From NCBI RefSeq assembly GCF_001292625.1, contig NZ_LAJH01000009.1, positions 310,001 to 374,000 of the forward strand: a stretch of 64,000 bases of DNA, given 5' to 3'. Each line of letters begins with the position of its first letter. Positions within the stretch are counted from its first letter, which is position 1. The stretch comes from Shimia sp. SK013. Lineage in GTDB: Bacteria > Pseudomonadota > Alphaproteobacteria > Rhodobacterales > Rhodobacteraceae. Shown piece after piece: positions 17,808-27,598 of this stretch. The notes beneath the pieces are model-generated. The model had not been told where the DNA came from and made no database searches. It was given only the letters and a program-made list of their open reading frames with translations. A program made the translations under genes and the position numbers.

Positions 17808-18995
17808 TTAGCGGTACTTAGCCGTGGTAATTGCGCCGCCGTCGATGACGATCTGGCGGTAGTTACCAGCCGACTCACCTGCGCCGATCAGCTCAACAGC
17901 AGTTGCACCGACATAGTCGATTTCACCGCCACCAGCGATAATTTCCAGCGCTTTGGCCAGCTCACCAGGGAAGATCTGCTCGCCGGGTGCGTTAGCAACA
18001 TCCATGACTTTGCCTTTGTAGTCAGCTGGGTCAGAAGAGCCTGCCGCCTGCATCGCCAGCATCATCAGAGCTGCCGCGTCATAGCTTTCTGGTGTGAAAG
18101 GCGAGGTTGCGTCAAACGCGCCAGCGACCAGTTCTTCGAACTTGGCGGCACCTGCGCTGTCAGTGCCAGGGTGCTGACCGGTGGAGCCTTCGATTTCGTC
18201 GCCGAAGTTCTCTTCCAGTTTGGCGCCGATCATGCCGTCAGGGAAGTGGAACGTGTCAAACGCACCAGAGTCAATCGCGGCACGAACGATGCCGGAACCA
18301 CCTTGGTCCACATAACCCGCGACAACCAGACGATCACCACCAGCGGAAGCCAGCGCACCAACTTCAGCCGAGTAGTCGGCTTTGCCATCTTCGTGGGCTG
18401 CGTTGATTGTCACTGTACCACCAGCCGCTTCGAACGCAGCCTGGAACGCATCAGCAAGACCCTTGCCGTAGTCGTTGTTGGTGTAAGTGACGGCAACTTC
18501 TTTGATGCCTTCTTCCATCAGAACCTCGGTCATGACCACGCCTTGACGCGCATCCGAAGGTGCGGTGCGGAAGAACAAACCGTTGTCTTCGTTGTTCATG
18601 TGGCTCAAGCCTGGAGACGTCGCCGAAGGAGAGATCATCACAACACCGTTGGCCAGCGCCACGTTGTTCAGGATCGCACCAGTCACACCGGAGCAGTCCG
18701 CGCCCATGATGCCTTTTACGCCATCTGATGTGATCAGACGTTCGGCTGCGGCCGAAGCAGCGGCGGCGTCAACACAGGTGGAGTCAGCACGCACAGGCAT
18801 AACAGTAGAACCGCCCAGCAGCTTGCCGCTGTCGGAAACTTCTTTCATCGCCAGTTCAGCGCCGTCCGCCATGGAGGGCGTTAGAGATTCAATCGGGCCG
18901 GTAAAGCCCAGAATGATGCCCAGTTTGATGTCTTCGGCCGATGCGGCCCCTGCGATTAGCGCGGTCGCTGCCGTCGCCATAAGCATTTTTTTCAT
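17808..18995 (-). CDS. Periplasmic binding protein of the Liv-type importer
   Basis: The 395-residue product has a Sec signal (MKKMLMATAATALIAGAASA, cleavage before EDIKLG) and the type I periplasmic binding fold of LivJ/LivK proteins, with GFTGPIESLTPSMADGAELA and GADCSGVTGAIL near the ligand site. It captures the substrate for LivHMGF. The start at 18995 has GGGAG upstream and begins directly with the signal. Branched-chain amino acids are the default guess, but this family also binds urea, amides and aromatic acids. Confidence 0.92.
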   Translation of the reverse strand: MKKMLMATAATALIAGAASAEDIKLGIILGFTGPIESLTPSMADGAELAMKEVSDSGKLLGGSTVMPVRADSTCVDAAAASAAAERLITSDGVKGIMGADCSGVTGAILNNVALANGVVMISPSATSPGLSHMNNEDNGLFFRTAPSDARQGVVMTEVLMEEGIKEVAVTYTNNDYGKGLADAFQAAFEAAGGTVTINAAHEDGKADYSAEVGALASAGGDRLVVAGYVDQGGSGIVRAAIDSGAFDTFHFPDGMIGAKLEENFGDEIEGSTGQHPGTDSAGAAKFEELVAGAFDATSPFTPESYDAAALMMLAMQAAGSSDPADYKGKVMDVANAPGEQIFPGELAKALEIIAGGGEIDYVGATAVELIGAGESAGNYRQIVIDGGAITTAKYR

Positions 18996-19149
18996 TTTTA
19001 CACTCCCGTTTCGTTTTTTAACTGCCGCGAGCCTAAGCGGGGAGTTTTCAAAAGAAAAGAGGCAACTGCCCAAAACTTGATCACACGAGGCAGGTGTTTG
19101 ATGCTACCGTTTTAGGAGTTGCCGAAGGCCTCTAAATGGGTGGTTAATT

Positions 19150-20256
19150 ATGTCATATTTCAAATACTTATATCGATGTCTTTTAGTGACGGTGTTCTCG
19201 GCTTTTGTGACGCCAATGGCGAGTGACGCGGCGGAAGCAATGACCTTTGAAGCTGTGGTAACCAAACTCAAGACACCTTGGAGTTTTGGATTCCTTCCAG
19301 ACGGCGGCCTTTTAATCACGGAGCTTGGCGGGAAGCTGATCCATATCGGCCCAAACGGAGGACGCAGCACAATTGCCGGCGTGCCCAAATCGCAGACCAA
19401 AGGGCAGGGTGGTTTGCTGGATGTGTTGGTACCGCGTGATTTTGAACAGCGGCGGGAAATTTTTTTAACCTTCGCGAAAAAGCAGCCAAACGGCGAAGGC
19501 ACTGCGGTCGCACGCGGTCAATTGAACGTAGACGCTAAGCGCTTGTCGAATGTGAAGGTGATCTTTGAGATCAGCGAGGGCAGCAGCGGTGGGCGTCATT
19601 TTGGCAGCCGATTGGTCGAAGCTAATGATGGCACGCTTTTTGTCTCTGTCGGGGATCGCGGAGATCGTCCCTCTGCCCAGGATCTTGACCGTCACAACGG
19701 GTCAATCTTGCGTATCACCCGAAGCGGTGATCCGGCATCTGGCAATCCGTATCTTGGGCGCAGCGACGCGCGGGATGAAACCTGGTCCTTCGGGCATCGC
19801 AATCCACAAGGTATGGCGCTGGATCTTGAGGGACTGCTTTGGGCCGTTGAACACGGCGCCAAGGGCGGCGATGAAGTCAACCAAATCGAAAAAGGCGCAA
19901 ATTACGGGTGGCCTGTGATATCATATGGCCAGCATTATTCAGGTGGCAAAATTGGCGAAGGCACCAGTAAAGCGGGCATGAAGCAACCCGCACATTATTG
20001 GGATCCTTCCATCGCGCCTTCGGGCATGATGATCTATTCTGGCAAGTTGTGGCCGAAGTGGCGGGGCCACATGTTCGTGGGTAGCCTCAAGTTTGACTAC
20101 ATCTCCGTGCTGTGTTGTTCAAACCTAACCGAAACAGACCAAATCAAATCCAATGAGACCAAACGCGTGCGCGATATTCGTGAAGGTCCTGAGGGCGGTA
20201 TATGGTTTTTGTCAGAAGATCGCGGAACGCTTTACCGAATGAGACCAACCCCGTAA
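19150..20256 (+). CDS. Exported PQQ-dependent aldose/sugar dehydrogenase (YliI type)
   Basis: The 368-residue protein has an N-terminal signal (to about residue 28) and the six-bladed GSDH fold: TPWSFGFLPDGGLLITE, GRHFGSRL, SVGDRGDRPSAQD, SFGHRNPQGMAL, EHGAKGGDEVN and NYGWPVISYGQHYSG match the PQQ- and calcium-binding blades of soluble aldose sugar dehydrogenases. It would oxidise aldoses in the periplasm if PQQ is available; no PQQ biosynthesis gene is in the window. It diverges from the liv operon and is followed by a small secreted protein. Confidence 0.9.
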   Translation: MSYFKYLYRCLLVTVFSAFVTPMASDAAEAMTFEAVVTKLKTPWSFGFLPDGGLLITELGGKLIHIGPNGGRSTIAGVPKSQTKGQGGLLDVLVPRDFEQRREIFLTFAKKQPNGEGTAVARGQLNVDAKRLSNVKVIFEISEGSSGGRHFGSRLVEANDGTLFVSVGDRGDRPSAQDLDRHNGSILRITRSGDPASGNPYLGRSDARDETWSFGHRNPQGMALDLEGLLWAVEHGAKGGDEVNQIEKGANYGWPVISYGQHYSGGKIGEGTSKAGMKQPAHYWDPSIAPSGMMIYSGKLWPKWRGHMFVGSLKFDYISVLCCSNLTETDQIKSNETKRVRDIREGPEGGIWFLSEDRGTLYRMRPTP

Positions 20257-20294
20257 TGTTTCAGAACAATCAATTGACCAAATTGGAAATTCCC

Positions 20295-20714
20295 ATGCTC
20301 AGAATTCTTGCCGTGATCTTGGCCAGCGCCCTTTTGGTGCCAAACACCGGCGGTGCACAAACAAACCAGCGCACCCAGTTCAATGAAGGTCTGGCCAATT
20401 TCAACGAGTTGGTGATGCAACGTAAGATCGGCGATGCCATCGACTTGATCCGGACTGATCTTAACATGAGCGCTGAAGAGCGCGGGGCCATCAACAGCCA
20501 GATGCAACTGTTCTTTGAAGAAGATTTTTTGGGATCTGCGACGGTGCGTTCGCAAGCACTCAAAAACGGCTTCCGGCAGGAGCTTTTGTCATATTGGACG
20601 TCTGACGGCGACTATCTTTATATCTATCTTTTCATGCATTCGCGGGAAAACATCCGCAAGATTTTGGACATCAGATATGATTTGGATTTCCACGACTTAA
20701 ACGCATTGTTCTGA
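20295..20714 (+). CDS. Small exported protein of unknown function
   Basis: The 139-residue product starts MLRILAVILASALLVPNTGG, a Sec signal, and the mature part is mostly helical and acidic with no cysteines after the signal. No family is recognised. The frame extends upstream into the sugar dehydrogenase gene, but the start at 20295 is supported by the signal peptide. It lies 38 bases after that gene and probably shares its transcript. Its stop abuts that of the convergent GlxA-type gene with no terminator between. Confidence 0.7.
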   Translation: MLRILAVILASALLVPNTGGAQTNQRTQFNEGLANFNELVMQRKIGDAIDLIRTDLNMSAEERGAINSQMQLFFEEDFLGSATVRSQALKNGFRQELLSYWTSDGDYLYIYLFMHSRENIRKILDIRYDLDFHDLNALF

Positions 20715-21716
20715 CTAAATCGAAAGCCGTGCCGATTGCGTGCCACGCTCGCGATACGGCGTGGTTTCGTAATGCGCACGGTAGCATTTTGAGAAATGGC
20801 TGGGCGAGGCAAACCCACAGGCCAAGGCCACGTTGATCACGCTCATATCGGTTTGCATCAACAGATTACGCGCCTTTTGCAGCCGCAACTCCATGTAATA
20901 GCGTTTCGGAGAGCGGTTCAGATATCGGCGGAACAACCGTTCCAGCTGACGGGTGGACATGCCAACCTCTTTGGCCAACAACGACGGGCTTATCGGTTCT
21001 TCGATGTTGGTTTCCATCATCTGGATAACCATGCTCAGCTTTGGGTGGCGCACGCCGATGCGGGTTGGCACCGACAGGCGTTGCGTGTCCTGATCTGTGC
21101 GGATCGAGCTATAAATCTGCTGATCCGCAACCCAATTGGCGATCTCATCACCAAGATCCTTGGCGATGATCTGCAAAAACAGATCAATCGACGACGTTCC
21201 ACCAGCGGTGGTCATCCGGTTTCCATCGATGGTGAACACCGATTTGGACAGCTCTACATCTTCAAACTCTTCACTAAAGCTGTCTTGATTTTCCCAGTGG
21301 ATGGTCGCGCGCTTGCCATCAAGCAATCCAGCTTTTGCCATGGTAAATGACGCGGTGCAAAGGCCAGCGATCGAAGGCCCTTTTCGAGCCTCGCGACGCA
21401 ACCAGTTCAAAAGACGTTTGGTAGTGGCCGCCTGAATGTTTATCCCGCCACACAAGACAATGGTGTCGTCCCGACGGGTTTCGCCAAGCTCTTCGTCCAG
21501 TTTGAACTCGGTTTCGGTGGAGCAAGACACCGAGTCACCATTTTCGCCAGCCAGCACCCAAGAATAGTGTTTGCGGCCCAATCTTCGATTGGCGAGACGC
21601 AGACAATCCACCGCCGAGGCAAAGCTTAGGAGGGTAAAATCATTCAAAAGCACAAACACAAAGCGTTTTGGCTTCTGATCTCCCGTAGAAATATTTGTCA
21701 TGGAAGTGTCTGACAT
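20715..21716 (-). CDS. GlxA family AraC-type regulator with DJ-1/PfpI-like domain
   Basis: The 333-residue protein has an N-terminal class I amidotransferase-like domain (about 18-185, with AGLCTASFTMAKAGLLDG around the nucleophile elbow) and a C-terminal AraC double HTH (about 225-325, LAKEVGMSTRQLERLFRR and ALACGFASPSHFSKCYR). It resembles GbdR-type regulators of glycine betaine and carnitine catabolism in pseudomonads, but no such genes are adjacent. It diverges from the DAHP synthase gene, and two TAGCGCTA palindromes lie in the shared region. Confidence 0.88.
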   Translation of the reverse strand: MSDTSMTNISTGDQKPKRFVFVLLNDFTLLSFASAVDCLRLANRRLGRKHYSWVLAGENGDSVSCSTETEFKLDEELGETRRDDTIVLCGGINIQAATTKRLLNWLRREARKGPSIAGLCTASFTMAKAGLLDGKRATIHWENQDSFSEEFEDVELSKSVFTIDGNRMTTAGGTSSIDLFLQIIAKDLGDEIANWVADQQIYSSIRTDQDTQRLSVPTRIGVRHPKLSMVIQMMETNIEEPISPSLLAKEVGMSTRQLERLFRRYLNRSPKRYYMELRLQKARNLLMQTDMSVINVALACGFASPSHFSKCYRAHYETTPYRERGTQSARLSI

Positions 21717-21774
21717 TTAAGCCTTTTCCCCTGCAAGGCGACAGAGCCCCTCAGCCCGGTCTAGGCAACGACTT

Positions 21775-21826
21775 TAGCGCTATAAACGCAGGTGCAGTCA
21801 AGAGCCGAATTTAGCATATAGCGCTA
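21775..21826. promoter_or_regulatory. Paired TAGCGCTA palindromes in a divergent promoter
   Basis: The 8-bp palindrome TAGCGCTA occurs at 21775-21782 and 21819-21826, 44 bp apart (about four helical turns). The second copy is within a perfect 10-bp ATAGCGCTAT. They lie between the GlxA-type regulator and DAHP synthase starts and could be operator sites. The binding protein is unknown. Confidence 0.45.
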
Positions 21827-21880
21827 TCATAAACCCACATGTATAACGCGGGCTCTGACTGTCTAATTGGAGTAAAGACA

Positions 21881-23248
21881 ATGGCTGAATGGCAGAAATC
21901 TGACTGGCGCAACAAGCCCCGGATCCAGATGCCTGAGTATATGGATGAAGCAGCGCTGAAGGCCGTCGAGGCCAAGCTCTCCAGCTATCCACCATTGGTC
22001 TTTGCCGGAGAGGCGCGCCGCCTGAAAGCCCAACTGGGTGCCGCGTCTCGCGGTGAGGCCTTTTTGTTGCAGGGTGGGGACTGCGCCGAGAGTTTTGAAC
22101 AGTTCTCTGCCGATGGCATCCGCGACACGTTCAAAGTGATGCTTCAGATGGCGATGGTGCTGACCTATGGCGCCAAGGTTCCGGTTGTGAAAGTGGGCCG
22201 TATGGCGGGTCAATTCGCCAAACCGCGCTCTGCGCCAATGGAAACTGTTGATGGCGTTGACCTGCCCAGCTATCGCGGCGACATCATTAACGAGCTGGCC
22301 TTCACGCCTGAATCCCGCATACCCGACCCCCAAAAAATGCTTCAGGCCTACACGCAGGCCGCAGCCACGCTGAACCTGTTGCGCGCATTTTCAACGGGTG
22401 GCTACGCAGATGTGCATCAGGTGCATGCCTGGACGCTTGGGTTTACCGAGGGAGAAAAGGCCGAGACATACCGCGATATGGCCAACCGTATCAGCGATAC
22501 CTTGGATTTCATGCGCGCTGCTGGTGTGACGTCGGACAAGATGCATTCGCTGCAAACTGTGGATTTCTACACAAGTCATGAATCGCTCTTGCTGGAATAT
22601 GAAGAGGCGCTGACGCGTCTGGATTCAACATCGGGCAAATGGCTCGCTGGGTCTGGTCACATGATCTGGATCGGCGACCGCACCCGTCAACCAGACGGTG
22701 CCCACGTGGAATTTGCACGCGGGGTTCAAAACCCGATTGGCCTGAAATGTGGCCCAACTACAACTGCTGAGGACCTCAAGGTTCTGATGGAAAAGCTGAA
22801 CCCGGAAAACGAGGCTGGTCGACTGACCTTGATCGCGCGTTTTGGCGCCGGCTCTGTCGGAGAGCACCTTCCCCGGTTGATCAAAGCCGTCAAGGAAGAG
22901 GGCGCAAATGTGCTTTGGACCTGTGACGCGATGCACGGCAACACAATCAAATCGGCCACGGGGTACAAAACCCGTCCGTTTGAAAGCGTGCTGCGCGAAG
23001 TTCGGGAATTCTTTGGTGTCCACAAGGCTGAAGGTACCATACCGGGCGGCGTGCATTTCGAGATGACGGGTCAAGATGTCACCGAATGCACAGGCGGCGT
23101 TCGTGCGGTGACCGACGAAGATCTGTCAGCCCGCTATCACACCGCGTGTGATCCGCGGTTGAACGCGTCGCAGTCTTTGGAACTGGCCTTCTTGGTGGCT
23201 GAAGAGCTTTCGGCGATGAATGAAACGCGGCAAGCCGCCGCCGTCTAA
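21881..23248 (+). CDS. Class II (plant-type) DAHP synthase
   Basis: The 455-residue enzyme condenses phosphoenolpyruvate and erythrose 4-phosphate, the first step of the shikimate pathway. The class II pattern is clear: [15 protein letters not shown] at the start, [42 protein letters not shown]-like [12 protein letters not shown], and [10 protein letters not shown]. The start at 21881 has GGAG nine bases upstream. It is a single-gene unit with its own terminator. No other aromatic amino acid gene is nearby. Confidence 0.95.
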   Translation: MAEWQKSDWRNKPRIQMPEYMDEAALKAVEAKLSSYPPLVFAGEARRLKAQLGAASRGEAFLLQGGDCAESFEQFSADGIRDTFKVMLQMAMVLTYGAKVPVVKVGRMAGQFAKPRSAPMETVDGVDLPSYRGDIINELAFTPESRIPDPQKMLQAYTQAAATLNLLRAFSTGGYADVHQVHAWTLGFTEGEKAETYRDMANRISDTLDFMRAAGVTSDKMHSLQTVDFYTSHESLLLEYEEALTRLDSTSGKWLAGSGHMIWIGDRTRQPDGAHVEFARGVQNPIGLKCGPTTTAEDLKVLMEKLNPENEAGRLTLIARFGAGSVGEHLPRLIKAVKEEGANVLWTCDAMHGNTIKSATGYKTRPFESVLREVREFFGVHKAEGTIPGGVHFEMTGQDVTECTGGVRAVTDEDLSARYHTACDPRLNASQSLELAFLVAEELSAMNETRQAAAV

Positions 23249-23272
23249 CATCGCTATCAAAGCAGAAACAAA

Positions 23273-23302
23273 AAAGGCGCCTCATTTTATTGAGGCGCCT
23301 TT
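23273..23302. terminator. Terminator of the DAHP synthase gene
   Basis: AAAGGCGCCTCA (23273-23284) pairs with TGAGGCGCCTTT (23291-23302) with T-rich bases following on plus. It is one of two terminators between the convergent genes. Confidence 0.9.
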
Positions 23303-23333
23303 TCCTTTTGGGCCACCGCGCGTTTCCAAAAAT

Positions 23334-23376
23334 AGAAAAGGGCGGAGTGCCATGTCCAGTGGCTCCGCCCTTTTCT
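23334..23376. terminator. Terminator of the PAS-domain gene
   Basis: AGAAAAGGGCGGAG (23334-23347) pairs perfectly with CTCCGCCCTTTTCT (23363-23376). The A-rich plus flank upstream gives a U-tract for minus transcripts, so it fits the gene ending at 23402, though it can act in both directions. Confidence 0.87.
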
Positions 23377-23401
23377 GTACGACACTTATGCCTTCTGGCT
23401 G

Positions 23402-24073
23402 TTAAGTATCAGACACAACCAATCTAAGATGCGCATGCCGGGTGGCCACCGTGCTGGCCTGACGCTCATCCGCTGAAAGCGCTTTTTGCCGATCCACTAA
23501 AGTGACCGGACGCGCGGAAAGGCGCTCGGCCAAACCGTCGTCTTTGACGCTGACGTCGTGCAAAAGGCTTTCCGTGAGGTCAAAGCGGGTCGGTCCATTC
23601 CTACCAATTTCGAACACTGAAACAGCCCCAAGAACACGGTTGATCTCGCCGGAATCACTGCGCAAGGGCAGGAGAAGCATAGACGCCCGTTTGCCGTTCT
23701 TGCGGAAACCGCGCGACGTCGACAATTCAAGTCGCGCAGTCGCGGGGCCTGCAAAGACCTGTTCCAGAATTTCCGCGAACTCTTCGCGGCTTTCTTCGGA
23801 AATGATCGACGCGATTGGCATTCCGCGCATGTCCATGCCTTGTAGATCTGTGAGCGTGCTGCAAGAAACCCGAAGCTTTCCGACACCTGGCGCTAACCGC
23901 TCCAGAATGAAAGCGTGCCGCAGCATGCGTTGAACCGAACGTGGATCAACATCGGAGCGGTAAGGCACGGTCTTTCCACGTCGGAGACCGCTCCAATAGT
24001 CCTCCATTCGGTCGAGAACCAGCGCACCATCTCGCCCATTTTCGACTGATAAATCGCTTACAGTTTTATCCAT
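23402..24073 (-). CDS. PAS-domain protein (PAS_5 family), no output domain
   Basis: The 223-residue protein has a single PAS_5-type domain at about residues 20-165 (YWSGLRRGKTVPYRSDVDP is the usual opening of this alphaproteobacterial family) and a short C-terminal tail rich in Arg and His. It has no kinase, HTH or membrane segment, so it may be a cytosolic sensor or adaptor working through protein contact. The ATG at 24073 is preceded by GGGA at good spacing. It is a stand-alone gene. Confidence 0.78.
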   Translation of the reverse strand: MDKTVSDLSVENGRDGALVLDRMEDYWSGLRRGKTVPYRSDVDPRSVQRMLRHAFILERLAPGVGKLRVSCSTLTDLQGMDMRGMPIASIISEESREEFAEILEQVFAGPATARLELSTSRGFRKNGKRASMLLLPLRSDSGEINRVLGAVSVFEIGRNGPTRFDLTESLLHDVSVKDDGLAERLSARPVTLVDRQKALSADERQASTVATRHAHLRLVVSDT

Positions 24074-24287
24074 AGTTAAATTCCCGACCAATTGCACACA
24101 TGGATCGCGTCAAAAAGAGCGACTAATTATTCCACGAGACATCCCCCGATGCCCTTTATGTTTAATAAGATTTTTCCCAATTTGCGATAAAAAGCCATTG
24201 TAATGGTTAACTGATAGCATGCGACATTGCTCTAAGTCGACCAATGCCTTTAGGTATCAAGTAATCAACGGACAAAAGGAGAAGTCC

Positions 24288-25178
24288 ATGTTGCATTCGA
24301 TGACCGGTTTTGCGGCCCTCAAAGGTGAGGAAGACGGATACACGTGGGCGTGGGATTTGCGCAGCGTGAATGCCAAAGGATTGGACATCCGTTTGCGCAT
24401 GCCGGATTGGATCGAAGGACTTGAAGCGGTCGTGAAGGGCGCATTGTCAAAGTCTTTGGGGAGGGGCTCTGTAAACCTCAATCTGCGTGTAAACAAAGGC
24501 GATGAGCAGGGCACACTCGCCGTAAACGAACAGCAGCTACAGGCCGTGATCCAAGCTCTGCAAGTTGTCGAAACTACAGCCATGGACCAGGGGGTGGCTT
24601 TGCAGCCCTCGCGCGCATCAGATCTGATGGCGGTGCGTGGCGTTTTGGAAAATGTAGCTCCGGACAGCGGACAGAAAAAATTGTTGGGCGCGCTCGCTGC
24701 GCAGCTTCCGGACTTGATTTCAAGCTTTGTCGAAATGCGTCAAGCCGAGGGTCAGTCCCTTTATGACGTGCTCATGGAACAAGTGAGTCAAATTGAAATT
24801 TTAACTAAATCCGCGTCGGTTGCGGCCGAATCCCGGCGCCAATCCACTGCGAAAACGCTGCGCGAAAACCTTGCGCGGGTAATGGAAAACACCGAGGGCG
24901 CCGATGAAGCGCGCGTTGCACAGGAACTTGCGATGATTGCGGTGAAATCCGATGTAATGGAGGAACTAGACCGTCTGCATGCGCATGTTGGCGCCGCGAG
25001 AACGTTGCTCGCCACCGAAGGACCGATCGGCCGCAAACTCGATTTTCTGATGCAGGAATTCAATCGTGAGGCCAATACCCTGTGCTCCAAGGCGCAATCA
25101 GTGGATTTGACTCAAATTGGTCTGGACCTCAAAGCCGTGATCGATCAGATGCGCGAACAGGTTCAAAACGTGGAATAG
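24288..25178 (+). CDS. yicC: YicC family protein (endoribonuclease)
   Basis: The 296-residue protein begins MLHSMTGFA, the signature start of YicC/YloC proteins, and has the C-terminal domain with [16 protein letters not shown]. coli YicC has been described as an endoribonuclease taking part in RNA decay. The start at 24288 follows AAGGAG. It is four bases before gmk; the yicC-gmk pair is widely conserved. Confidence 0.93.
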   Translation: MLHSMTGFAALKGEEDGYTWAWDLRSVNAKGLDIRLRMPDWIEGLEAVVKGALSKSLGRGSVNLNLRVNKGDEQGTLAVNEQQLQAVIQALQVVETTAMDQGVALQPSRASDLMAVRGVLENVAPDSGQKKLLGALAAQLPDLISSFVEMRQAEGQSLYDVLMEQVSQIEILTKSASVAAESRRQSTAKTLRENLARVMENTEGADEARVAQELAMIAVKSDVMEELDRLHAHVGAARTLLATEGPIGRKLDFLMQEFNREANTLCSKAQSVDLTQIGLDLKAVIDQMREQVQNVE

Positions 25179-25182
25179 AAAC

Positions 25183-25824
25183 ATGACACAGAGACGCGGG
25201 CTCCTAATTATTCTGTCGTCGCCGTCCGGCGCGGGCAAATCGACTTTGGCAAAACGGCTGATGACTTGGGATTCTGGCCTTAGTTTTTCGGTTTCCGCAA
25301 CCACCCGCCAGCCACGACCGGGCGAAGAGAATGGGCGAGACTACGTTTTCCTTTCCGAGGACGACTTCAAAACACAGGTTTCCGAGAACCAGATGCTTGA
25401 ACATGCGCACGTGTTTGGCAACTTTTATGGGTCTCCCGCGGGACCGGTTAAAGACACAATCGAAGCAGGTAATGACGTGCTTTTTGACGTTGACTGGCAG
25501 GGTGAGCAGCAAATCCGCAATTCCGATTTGGGCAAACATGCGCTTTCGATTTTCATTTTGCCGCCGTCAATTGAAGAGTTGCACCGCCGTCTGGTGTCGC
25601 GTGCGCAAGACAGCGAAGACGTGATCGCCAAGCGCATGCTCAAAAGTTGGGACGAAATCAGCCACTGGGGCGCATATGACTATGTCTTGATCAACGACAA
25701 TCTGGACGCCACGGAGGCGCAGCTCAAGACCATTATCACGGCTGAGCGCATGCGGCGGGAACAACAACCCGCCGTTCAATCACATGTGCGGGACTTGCAG
25801 GACCAGTTTCAGGAGATGCCATAA
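25183..25824 (+). CDS. gmk: Guanylate kinase
   Basis: The 213-residue enzyme phosphorylates GMP to GDP. It has the P-loop [10 protein letters not shown] at the N-terminus, the GMP-binding segment [17 protein letters not shown] and the lid region with FGNFYGSP. Its TAA overlaps the ATG of the next gene (TAATG), so it is co-translated with the gamma carbonic anhydrase-like gene. Confidence 0.96.
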   Translation: MTQRRGLLIILSSPSGAGKSTLAKRLMTWDSGLSFSVSATTRQPRPGEENGRDYVFLSEDDFKTQVSENQMLEHAHVFGNFYGSPAGPVKDTIEAGNDVLFDVDWQGEQQIRNSDLGKHALSIFILPPSIEELHRRLVSRAQDSEDVIAKRMLKSWDEISHWGAYDYVLINDNLDATEAQLKTIITAERMRREQQPAVQSHVRDLQDQFQEMP

Positions 25825-26351
25825 TGCCAATTTACGAACTTGATCGTGTGGCGCCTTCCATAGATCCAAATTCGTGGGTGGCGCCCGATGCCAATGTCAT
25901 TGGCAACGTGGTGCTTGAGGCTCAAACCTCTGTGTGGTTTGGCTGCACTCTGCGGGGCGACAATGAAACAATTCACATCGGCGCCGGATCCAATGTTCAA
26001 GAGAACACTGTCATGCACACAGACCCCGGTTTTGCTCTGACCATCGGTACAAATTGCACGATCGGCCACAAGGCCATGCTGCACGGCTGTACGGTTGGCG
26101 ATGGCAGCCTGATTGGCATGGGTGCCACGGTTCTGAACGGGGCCAAGATTGGTAAAAACTGTCTGATTGGGGCAGGGGCCCTGATCACCGAAGGCAAAGA
26201 GATTCCAGACGGCAGTTTGGTGATGGGCGCGCCGGGCAAAGTTGTACGCCAACTTGATGATCAGGCGATACAGGGCCTGCAGATGTCTGCCCTGCATTAC
26301 CAAAACAATGCGCGGCGCTTTTCCGGTGGGCTGCGTCACATTGCCGATTAA
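25824..26351 (+). CDS. Gamma carbonic anhydrase-like hexapeptide protein
   Basis: The 175-residue protein is a left-handed beta-helix of hexapeptide repeats with the three metal-ligand histidines of the gamma-CA family at H65, H82 and H87 ([17 protein letters not shown]). It probably forms a trimer with metal sites between subunits. Family members include YrdA and PaaY-type proteins; many have weak or no measured carbonic anhydrase activity. It is the last gene of the yicC-gmk unit. Confidence 0.88.
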   Translation: MPIYELDRVAPSIDPNSWVAPDANVIGNVVLEAQTSVWFGCTLRGDNETIHIGAGSNVQENTVMHTDPGFALTIGTNCTIGHKAMLHGCTVGDGSLIGMGATVLNGAKIGKNCLIGAGALITEGKEIPDGSLVMGAPGKVVRQLDDQAIQGLQMSALHYQNNARRFSGGLRHIAD

Positions 26352-26367
26352 ACGCAATGTGTGCCGA

Positions 26368-26385
26368 CTGTCATAATTTTGTTGA
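26368..26385 (+). promoter_or_regulatory. Candidate Pho box before phoR
   Basis: CTGTCATAATTTTGTTGA matches the PhoB-box layout: the first repeat CTGTCAT is exact and the second (TTGTTGA) is poor. It lies about 55 bases before the phoR start. It suggests that phoR has its own PhoB-responsive promoter, but it is weaker than the site before pstS. Confidence 0.5.
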
Positions 26386-26438
26386 AAAGGACACGTCTGG
26401 TTTGCGTTAAAAGCAACGTAACCGAGACAACTGACCCA

Positions 26439-27470
26439 ATGACCGAGAACTTCAACGCCTCCGTCCTAGAAGCTGTGCCGTTACCGGCTTTCTTTGTGGA
26501 TGCCGACGGCCGTGTTACCGCCGCAAACGCGCGCGCGGTTGAACTACAGCCACAGGCCAGCGAGAACCGGCCGCTTATTCTGGTTTTTCGACAACCTGCG
26601 TTAAACGACGCGGTGGAAAAATGCCTTCGAACGCGTCAGCAGCAGCGAAGTCTGTATCTACACAACGACGGGCGTCAGGAGCACCGATACGAAGTGCTGT
26701 GTTCTCCGGTCGAAGGCGGCGGCGGTATAGTCTGTTTTCGTGACGTCACAGAAGAGCGCCAACTGGACCAGATGCGGCGGGACTTTGTGGCAAATGTCAG
26801 CCATGAGTTGCGTACGCCTTTGACGGCCATTCTGGGCTTTATCGAAACGCTTCAAGGACCGGCGAAAAACGATCCCGTTGCTCAGGAACGCTTTCTGACC
26901 ACGATGTCCAACGAAGCAAGCCGCATGAATCGTTTGGTTGGCGATCTGCTTTCGCTGAGCAAAGTCGAAGAAGTTTCCCGAATGCGACCGACCGATCCAG
27001 TGGATCTGTGCCGCATTGTGAACGCGTCAGTTCAAAACCTATCGCCTTTGGCAGAAGAAAATCGATCCGCACTGACTTTCGAGAACGAAAATAGCGACCA
27101 AACTGTGCTTGGCGATTCTGACCAATTGCTTCAGGTGGTTACGAACCTCATTGAAAACGCAATAAAATATGGTGGGCAAGGAACCAATGTCACCTTGTCT
27201 CTGAGTGAACTGCCACGGGTTCTTGGGGTGCGCGGTCCCGCTGTCCGGCTAACGATTCGCGACAACGGGCCGGGAATCGATGAGATTCACCTGCCGCGCC
27301 TCACAGAACGGTTCTACAGGATAGATTCCCACAGATCTCGCGAGAAAGGCGGCACAGGATTGGGCCTCGCGATCGTAAAACACATCATCCACCGCCATCG
27401 GGGTCGCCTTGAGATTGAAAGTGTTCTTGGGGAAGGTACCGAGATAAGTGTTTTCTTACCGGTTCATTGA
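26439..27470 (+). CDS. phoR: PhoR, phosphate-regulon sensor kinase (no membrane segment)
   Basis: The 343-residue kinase has a PAS domain (about 8-105), HisKA with the phosphorylated H122 in FVANVSHELRTPL, and HATPase_c with N-box LIENAIKYGG and G-boxes DNGPGID and GGTGLGLAIVKH. In the phosphate system it phosphorylates PhoB when phosphate is low. No transmembrane segment is visible, unlike E. coli PhoR, so it probably associates with the Pst-PhoU complex through its PAS domain. The start at 26439 is chosen from the PAS alignment; its ribosome site is weak. Confidence 0.93.
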   Translation: MTENFNASVLEAVPLPAFFVDADGRVTAANARAVELQPQASENRPLILVFRQPALNDAVEKCLRTRQQQRSLYLHNDGRQEHRYEVLCSPVEGGGGIVCFRDVTEERQLDQMRRDFVANVSHELRTPLTAILGFIETLQGPAKNDPVAQERFLTTMSNEASRMNRLVGDLLSLSKVEEVSRMRPTDPVDLCRIVNASVQNLSPLAEENRSALTFENENSDQTVLGDSDQLLQVVTNLIENAIKYGGQGTNVTLSLSELPRVLGVRGPAVRLTIRDNGPGIDEIHLPRLTERFYRIDSHRSREKGGTGLGLAIVKHIIHRHRGRLEIESVLGEGTEISVFLPVH

Positions 27471-27493
27471 CGATTTTCCGCCGACCTCCGGAA

Positions 27494-27522
27494 CTGTCAT
27501 ATTGCTGTTACATGCGTGTCAC
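27494..27522 (+). promoter_or_regulatory. Pho box before pstS (three repeats)
   Basis: CTGTCAT (27494-27500), CTGTTAC (27505-27511) and GTGTCAC (27516-27522) are 7-bp direct repeats each separated by exactly 4 bp, the 11-bp period of PhoB binding sites. It lies 77 bases before the pstS ATG. This strongly indicates PhoB control of pstSCAB-phoU-phoB. Confidence 0.88.
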
Positions 27523-27598
27523 AAAAGCTTTGTTTAGGAGGCTTACTTCGGCCACCAAGGCTGTCGCCCGACAGTCACGAACAATTGGAGTTACACAT

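Noticed and set aside
16857-18728. 623-codon plus-strand open frame opposite livF, livG and the binding-protein gene
   Set aside because: It is antisense to well-recognised ABC transporter genes, has no known motif and is explained by codon bias of the minus-strand genes.
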